Assembly (NCBI RefSeq): GCF_028768465.1
Contig: NZ_CP118225.1
Coordinates: 5,437,001-5,501,000, forward strand
Source of the DNA: Rhodopirellula sp. P2
GTDB lineage: Bacteria > Planctomycetota > Planctomycetia > Pirellulales > Pirellulaceae
Direction: 5' to 3'
DNA: 64,000 nt
The notes under the pieces are model-generated. The model did no database searches, had not been told where the DNA came from, and saw only the letters and a list, made by a program, of their open reading frames with translations. This document shows, one piece after another, positions 58,337 to 64,000 of the stretch. The position numbers were made by a program, and so were the translations under genes. Position 1 is the first letter of the stretch, and each line of letters starts with the position of its first letter.

Positions 58337-61300
58337 TCAGTTGAACTTCCAACGCGGTGGTTCATCTCGCTGGAGCGGTTCTTGTTTCAAAACCTCCCGC
58401 AACATCGCGATGGGCAACATGCCGGATTCCATGATCGAATCGTGGAACTCACGTTCTGTCATTTCGCCAGACAACACCATCTCCCGATGCAATTGGCGGA
58501 TCTGCAAAGCCCCCAGCATGTACGCGGCTTGGTACAGCGGCGGGTAGCTCGGGCCGATGCTGCGGCGGACTTCTGCGGTGGCGTTGCGGCGTTCGAACCC
58601 AACGTTGTCGACCAAGAAATCGACGCATTGATCCGGTGAAAACCGCCCCAAATGAAAGTTCAACGAGAAAATGATCCGAGCGCACCGATGGGCTCGCCAA
58701 ACCAGCATCCCCATCCGTTCCTCAGGCGTGCGAGCAAACCCATCGTCGTACAATTTCAATTCCCAATAAACCGCCAGCCCTTCCAACCAAAACGGTGTGC
58801 TCATCGTCCGACGGTGGGGCTGGTACCGTTCGTTGCTGTACATCTGCAAATGGTGTCCTGGAATCAATTCATGATGCACGGTGGCGCGGGCGTACCCGAT
58901 ATTGTTGCCACGCAGACTTTGACGTTTGTCACTGGGGGACATCTCCGACGTGGGGAACGAAACGCTGATCACTTCCCCGCCGGTGAAGAACGGATTCACC
59001 TTTTGTCGTTCGGGAGTCATCATGATCATCCGCCAGCAATAATCGGCGAACGGTGGGACCGTGATCCAATCCCGCTTTCGCAACCAGTCGACGGATTGAT
59101 CAGCCATTTCACCGATCAAGACAGGTTGTTGTCCCGGTGCCACGTGATGATTCTTCATCCGTTCAACCGCGGCTTTCCAGTCGTCTCCCAGCCCCATGTC
59201 CTGGGCCACGCGGACCATTTCGGATCGCACAATCGCGTACTCACGTTCCGCCAACTCAATCAGTTCCTCTGGAGAATGCTCGATGAATTGACGCCGTAAT
59301 TCCAGCTCGATTCGTTCGCGGCCAACCGGTGTTCCCGACAAATCCTTTTCCACCGATGAGGTGGCCGGAGGCAGCTTCACGCCGGAGTCCTCGATCCGTT
59401 GGCGTTCGATTTGAGTTTCGACCTCGGCCGTCAACAAATGCCAATCGACTTGATCATCCAGCGACCATTCCTCGAATGGTTTGCCCTCCAATTCCAAAGC
59501 GGCCAGTTCCTCTTTCCAGCGTGGCAATTGTGCGTCCTTCTGCTCACGATCGCGACCGCGACGTGTGAAGCGACGGACGATGGAAGGCATCCAAGTCGCC
59601 TCTCGCTCGGACCATTCTTGGATTGGCGGGTACGCGTCTCCAAACGCAAACGCCGCTGCCGGTTTTGGCGATTGGAGTGAACCTCCGGCGACCAATTCGG
59701 TTTGTTTCTGTGTCAACGATTCGTCAACCGTCAGAGTCTCTTTCCACAACCGGAGGTTGTCGCCCGTTTCCTTTGCCAGATCGAGCACCCACCAGTTGAA
59801 ATCAGGGTGATAGCCTTCGTAAAAGGTTTGCCAGGACTGATACGCGCGGATCAAGTCTTCCGCGGCGTCCAGCACCGGCTGGCTGACGGCGACGGAATTT
59901 GGCTCTGTTGCTTCGATCGACAGCTGGATCATTTCGTTGAGTTGTTCCATCTCCTCAGCCATCGCTTGTCCATTGAGCGTCTTCACTCGATTGGAAAGAT
60001 CCGTCAGCGTGATCAATTGCGAGGTGAAGGGAGCCAACTCACGGAGCTTTTCCGACGAGGCCACGAGTGTTTTCAAATCAGACTTTTCGTCGTTCACCGA
60101 TACCATCAGTTCTCGAGCGATTTCCGCATCCGCGTCACTCAGCGTGTCTTCTCCCTCATTGGCGATCGCGACCTTCAGTTGGTTTTCCCAGGCGTTCAAG
60201 AACGCGGCAGTTTGTGCGAGACGCTCCTCCGCCACTCTCACGGGCAAGCGACGCTTGAGCGTTTCCAGGTCGGTTTGATAGTGATTGCGAATGTCTTTCC
60301 ATGCCGTCTGGGGTTGCAGTTTTTCCAAATCGATCAAGGCAGTGGCGACTTCCTCTGTGGTCCCGTCTGACTCGGAGGTTGACCGTTCGTTTGAACTCCC
60401 CGGCTGCAGTTTCTCGATGAAGAAATCCAGCGTGCGTCGCTTGCCATACGCTCCGCCGTCACTGTGTCCCACGCCGGGCATGACCAGCAATTCAAAGTCC
60501 TTGTCCGCTTTGATCAAAGCATCCGCGAAACGCAGAGTGGATTCCGGTGGCACGTTCGTGTCGACTTCGCCAACGATTAAGAACAGATCTCCGGTCAGGT
60601 TCGCTGCGTTGTCGATGTTGCTGCACTGGGAGTAATGGTCGCCGACCGGGTACCCCATCCATTGTTCGTTCCAAGAGGCCTTGTCCATTCGGTTGTCGTG
60701 ACAACCACAGGCGGCCACTCCGGCGTCGTAGAAGTCACCATGGAACAACAATGCGGATCCAGTGTTTTGGCCACCGGCGGAGGTGCCAAAAATACCAACT
60801 CGTTCCAAATCCATCGCAGGATGCTCTTTCGCCAGAGCCTTCATCCAGGCGATGCGATCTGGGAAACCAGCGTCCTTCAGGTTGTGCCAGCAGACATCGT
60901 GGAAAGCTTTGGATCGGTTGGCCGTTCCCATGCCATCGATCTGCACGACGATGAAGCCTGCGTCCAAGTAGGCACGGTGCCAAGGTGCGGAACGAAACGA
61001 CTTTGGAACGTGCGAATCATGAGGCCCCGCGTAGATGTACTCCACCACGGGATACTTTTTGTCAGCGGCGGGATCATAGTCCTCCGGGAAACACGCCAGT
61101 CCCCAAATGTCGGTTTTGCCATCGCGGCCTTTGGCAGAAAACACTTGCGGCAGATTCAGATCGGCGTCTTCGGGAGTGACCGTCGCTTGGGCCAATGTTT
61201 GTATCAGTTCGCCATCGGCGGAACGCAGTTCGTGAACCGGCAACGCATCGACACGAGAATGAGTGACGACCAAACGACTTCGGTTGGGTGAGAAAGTGGC

Positions 61301-62833
61301 GGTGTGAGTGCCATCGCCATCGGTCATCAGCGTGAAGTTCTCACCACTGAAATCAACGCGGGCGTAGTGCTTCAAATATGGGTCTTGGTCCTCAAGCACG
61401 CCACTGACGACCAAATCGAGGACGCGATTTTCTTCGTCAATGTGATCGATTGCACGCACAACAAACTCGCCCTGCGTGATGGGTTGAATCTCGTTCTCGC
61501 CCGACAGATCGACCAAGTAGAGATGTTGATGGCCATCCTTCTCACTGACCCAAATGACTTCGTCGCTGTCTTCGAGGTAACTCCAACGTGGCAAGTCCGT
61601 TTTATGGGTGGTCCAAATGAACGTTTCCGATTGCTCATCGATCACCGTGTTGACTTCGCCAGACAACAGATCGACATCGAACAAACGGAATTGTTGATGC
61701 CCACGTTCGGTGACCGCCAACAGGGCACGGTGAGGCCCCACGAAGCGCAGGTTCCAAAACCGCTGGGACATCCATGGCAAATCCAATTCCACGGCCTCGC
61801 CGGTTTCCGTATGGAACGCCAGCAGGCGGGTCTCATCGACAGGATCACCTGGTAATAAATACGGTCGCGATTTGAGCACCGCGCGACCGCCTGCTTTGGG
61901 CGACGATTCGACCAAGTGAACCGGTTGGGTTGGGTAGGGAATGACGGCTCGGACCACCAACGCGGTTCCATCAGGCGACCATTGTGGTGATTCCAGTTTC
62001 AAAGGTTCAGCCGATTCCCCCCCGCGATCGCCGAACGATTCCAACAATTGCGATTGTTCGATCAAGGTCTTCCACGGGGTCGTTTCTTCGTCGGGACTCG
62101 CATGTTGCAATTGCAAACGTCCTTCCGTCAAGCGAGCGATCACCTTGTCGTTGTCAGGTGCGGGAACCCCTGCGGTCCAATCCCCCTCGCTTCGAAAATC
62201 GCGACGTCGGCGTCCACGGCGTTCCGGTTCGGCCTGAGTCGCTACCGCGGGCTTGGAAACTTCCAATCGTGTCGGTTCGATGTCCGCAACGAAGTATCCC
62301 AATTTGGTTTTGTCTTTGCCAATGACTTCCCAGACATGACCGGCAAAGGTCGTGCGGACAAAGGTCTCGCCCACTGGGATCGATTCGTATGGGACACGCT
62401 TGCCACCGCTGTCCACCCAGAACAACTGCAACGCCTGCCCGGTTTGGTTGACAAACGTGATCTCGGTGTGGGCCTCGGACGATCCACCTGATCGCGGCGT
62501 GCGACCGCCCTTCAGCGTCACTTCGCGAACATTGGATTTGTCACCCGGTTCGACTTCCGTCATCTCGCCGGTCGTGGCATCCACCCGAATGCCGGTGAAC
62601 GAACCATCGGCGTTCTGACGCCGGAACCAGAACGAATCGTCACTGGTCCAATGTGGCGTCAATGTCTGCTGGATGACGCGTGGACGCTGCGCCGTTGCCT
62701 CCAGTGCGTTCGCTGTCGATCCAAGCGTCACGAAGACGCCCCCAAGCAACAAGGCGGCAAGGTGAAGGCCAGCGTCCGCAGGCAGTCGCTCGACCAAAAT
62801 TCCGCGCATCCAATTGTGAAACGGCAATTTCAT
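58337..62833 (-). CDS. Secreted fusion: VHL beta-like domain, DPP4-like prolyl peptidase, DUF885 metallopeptidase
   Basis: 1498 residues. Signal: AGLHLAALLLGGVFVTLGST. Residues about 118-188 look like the pVHL beta domain: ITFVNQTGQALQLFW, VPYESIPVGETFV, TTFAGHVWEVIG. A gapless alignment to human pVHL 88-117 puts Trp139, Tyr149, Thr162, His166 and Trp168 on the hydroxyproline pocket residues Trp88, Tyr98, Ser111, His115 and Trp117. Residues about 210-620 form the S9 beta-propeller; the catalytic domain has GIFGTSAGGQNTGS (Ser684), GEVDTNVPPES (Asp757) and PGVGHSDGG (His790). Residues about 870-1490 are DUF885 with HHELIPGHHLQ (His1321). Secreted or periplasmic. Divergent from the hydroxyproline epimerase gene. 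Confidence 0.9.
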   Translation of the reverse strand: MKLPFHNWMRGILVERLPADAGLHLAALLLGGVFVTLGSTANALEATAQRPRVIQQTLTPHWTSDDSFWFRRQNADGSFTGIRVDATTGEMTEVEPGDKSNVREVTLKGGRTPRSGGSSEAHTEITFVNQTGQALQLFWVDSGGKRVPYESIPVGETFVRTTFAGHVWEVIGKDKTKLGYFVADIEPTRLEVSKPAVATQAEPERRGRRRRDFRSEGDWTAGVPAPDNDKVIARLTEGRLQLQHASPDEETTPWKTLIEQSQLLESFGDRGGESAEPLKLESPQWSPDGTALVVRAVIPYPTQPVHLVESSPKAGGRAVLKSRPYLLPGDPVDETRLLAFHTETGEAVELDLPWMSQRFWNLRFVGPHRALLAVTERGHQQFRLFDVDLLSGEVNTVIDEQSETFIWTTHKTDLPRWSYLEDSDEVIWVSEKDGHQHLYLVDLSGENEIQPITQGEFVVRAIDHIDEENRVLDLVVSGVLEDQDPYLKHYARVDFSGENFTLMTDGDGTHTATFSPNRSRLVVTHSRVDALPVHELRSADGELIQTLAQATVTPEDADLNLPQVFSAKGRDGKTDIWGLACFPEDYDPAADKKYPVVEYIYAGPHDSHVPKSFRSAPWHRAYLDAGFIVVQIDGMGTANRSKAFHDVCWHNLKDAGFPDRIAWMKALAKEHPAMDLERVGIFGTSAGGQNTGSALLFHGDFYDAGVAACGCHDNRMDKASWNEQWMGYPVGDHYSQCSNIDNAANLTGDLFLIVGEVDTNVPPESTLRFADALIKADKDFELLVMPGVGHSDGGAYGKRRTLDFFIEKLQPGSSNERSTSESDGTTEEVATALIDLEKLQPQTAWKDIRNHYQTDLETLKRRLPVRVAEERLAQTAAFLNAWENQLKVAIANEGEDTLSDADAEIARELMVSVNDEKSDLKTLVASSEKLRELAPFTSQLITLTDLSNRVKTLNGQAMAEEMEQLNEMIQLSIEATEPNSVAVSQPVLDAAEDLIRAYQSWQTFYEGYHPDFNWWVLDLAKETGDNLRLWKETLTVDESLTQKQTELVAGGSLQSPKPAAAFAFGDAYPPIQEWSEREATWMPSIVRRFTRRGRDREQKDAQLPRWKEELAALELEGKPFEEWSLDDQVDWHLLTAEVETQIERQRIEDSGVKLPPATSSVEKDLSGTPVGRERIELELRRQFIEHSPEELIELAEREYAIVRSEMVRVAQDMGLGDDWKAAVERMKNHHVAPGQQPVLIGEMADQSVDWLRKRDWITVPPFADYCWRMIMMTPERQKVNPFFTGGEVISVSFPTSEMSPSDKRQSLRGNNIGYARATVHHELIPGHHLQMYSNERYQPHRRTMSTPFWLEGLAVYWELKLYDDGFARTPEERMGMLVWRAHRCARIIFSLNFHLGRFSPDQCVDFLVDNVGFERRNATAEVRRSIGPSYPPLYQAAYMLGALQIRQLHREMVLSGEMTEREFHDSIMESGMLPIAMLREVLKQEPLQRDEPPRWKFN

Positions 62834-63043
62834 GTTTATATGTTCTGTGGAATCGTGCGTGTCAGTGGGCGACGCCCCCGCAAATCGGGCTCTTCATTGC
62901 CCCCACTCCATTGAGCCTTTGAAATCCATTGATCTCGCAGGATGCGATCCACTTTAGTCAAGCAGATGACGGCAATGCGGGTTGTCGATTGATTCACCGC
63001 ACAATGGCGAAATCTTGCACCTACTCTCTTTGATTTGGGAACG

Positions 63044-63979
63044 ATGATGCTGCCTGCACGTGTACGGGTGTTGGATTCTCACACCGGTGGGGAACCGACG
63101 CGAATGGTGATTGGTTTGGAAGACACGCTGGTCGGCCCAACGATGGCGGACCGTCGTCTGCACCTCCGGCAGAAATTCGCAACGCTGGGAGCTCCGATCG
63201 TCAACGAACCTCGCGGCAACGACATCATCGTTGGTGCGTGGATCTGCCAACCAATCGACCCGAGTTGTTTCGCGGGGGTGGTGTTTTTCAACAACGTGGG
63301 TGTGTTGCAGATGTGCGGGCACGCAACGATCGGGGTGGTCGCGACGCTGGCGTGGCAAGGCAAACTGACGCCGGGCATCCATCGAATGGAAACTCCCGTC
63401 GGGATCATCGAAGTCGAATTGCATGCGGACGGCAAAACGGTCTCGTTCGAAAACGTCCCAAGCAAATGCTATCAAGCAGCTGCTCGCGTCGAGGTTCCTG
63501 GTTCGACGTCACTGGCCAACCGCTTTGTCACCGGCGACATCGCCTACGGAGGCAACTGGTTTTACTTGGTCGACGATCACGGGTTGGATCTCGAACTCAG
63601 CAACGTCGATCAGTTGATGGCAGCCACTCTGAGCATCAAAGCTGCACTCCGCGATCAAGGAGTCACCGGCGAAGACGGGGCAGAGATCGACCACGTCGAA
63701 TTGGTCGGCCCCTCGGATCACGCCGATGCGAAGAACTTTGTGCTGTGCCCTGGCAACGCCTACGACCGATCGCCATGTGGCACCGGAACCAGTGCCAAGG
63801 TGGCTTGTTTAGCAGCGGCCGGCAAACTCGAAGTCGGCCAAACGTTTCGCCAGGAATCGATCACGGGCAGTTGTTTTGATGCCAGCTATCGATCGGACGA
63901 GTCCGGGAACGTGATCGCTCGCCTCACCGGATCAGCAGCAGTCATCGCTGAAACAACGCTGCTCTTCGAGCGTGATTGA
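63044..63979 (+). CDS. 4-hydroxyproline 2-epimerase (proline racemase family)
   Basis: 311 residues from ATG 63044 (GGGA upstream; a TTG at 63035 is in frame). Cytoplasmic, cofactor-free. It epimerises trans-4-hydroxy-L-proline to cis-4-hydroxy-D-proline through two cysteines. Both are seen: LQMCGHATIG (Cys91) and RSPCGTGTSA (Cys245), which rules out the trans-3-hydroxyproline dehydratase branch, where the second is Thr. DSHTGGEPTRMV is the 4HypE version (proline racemases usually have HTMGEPTR). The remaining hydroxyproline-catabolic genes would lie beyond the window. Confidence 0.9.
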   Translation: MMLPARVRVLDSHTGGEPTRMVIGLEDTLVGPTMADRRLHLRQKFATLGAPIVNEPRGNDIIVGAWICQPIDPSCFAGVVFFNNVGVLQMCGHATIGVVATLAWQGKLTPGIHRMETPVGIIEVELHADGKTVSFENVPSKCYQAAARVEVPGSTSLANRFVTGDIAYGGNWFYLVDDHGLDLELSNVDQLMAATLSIKAALRDQGVTGEDGAEIDHVELVGPSDHADAKNFVLCPGNAYDRSPCGTGTSAKVACLAAAGKLEVGQTFRQESITGSCFDASYRSDESGNVIARLTGSAAVIAETTLLFERD

Positions 63980-64000
63980 AAGGTCTCGGTGAGCACTGCC

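Overview
The window looks like chromosomal DNA of a marine planctomycete close to Rhodopirellula (Pirellulaceae). The evidence is family content: a PSD1-type cytochrome protein (DUF1549/DUF1553) paired with a DUF1501 protein, a second DUF1501 gene, DUF3500, sulfatase, giant secreted multidomain hydrolases with Tat or Sec signals, and many dispersed palindromes in a GC-moderate genome. The genus is an inference. I saw no rRNA, tRNA, CRISPR or prophage.

Layout. 1-855 is the 3' end of a leucine-rich-repeat gene. 1064-5847 (minus) is a tight, overlapping operon xseB-ispA-dxs-nadK-rluA-like that makes isoprenoid precursors and NADP. 6020-9660 holds an acidic coiled-coil protein, a 29-residue very basic protein, a Nudix hydrolase and a membrane protein. 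10308-13607 carries a GH57 glucanotransferase/amylase and a Ser/Thr kinase. 13963-17083 has an enolase-superfamily enzyme and a DUF1501 protein. 17093-18805 is a BIME-like array of about 220-bp units with a Y1 (REP-associated) transposase in the loop of one unit. 18860-22607 has an orphan ParA, a broken glycosyltransferase coupled to an LptF/G permease, and a lipoprotein. 22726-32692 has an alpha/beta hydrolase, a small exported protein and the PSD1-WD40/DUF1501 pair. 33098-43217 (mostly minus) has a membrane spermidine-synthase-like protein, aconitase, a MATE transporter, a polytopic GT-C-like protein and a fatty acyl-AMP ligase with its own ACP. 43749-50578 (plus) is a run of four secreted hydrolases or related proteins. 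50639-57030 (minus) has a small L7/L12-like membrane protein, a LamG protein, a metallophosphoesterase and a coupled sulfatase/SGNH-TPR pair. 57220-58017 is a type II thioesterase.

The most interesting locus is 58337-63979. A 1498-residue exported protein joins a von Hippel-Lindau beta domain, a DPP4-like prolyl peptidase and a DUF885 metallopeptidase. The VHL part aligns without gaps to human pVHL 88-117 and keeps the hydroxyproline-pocket residues Trp, Tyr, His and Trp, with Ser replaced by Thr. It is divergent from a 4-hydroxyproline epimerase gene. I infer a hydroxyproline-protein (collagen- or extensin-like) degradation system that uses a VHL fold as the substrate reader.

A second theme is dispersed palindromes. 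At least six families are interspersed; one shows compensatory changes in its stem, and several supply the stop codons of neighbouring genes.
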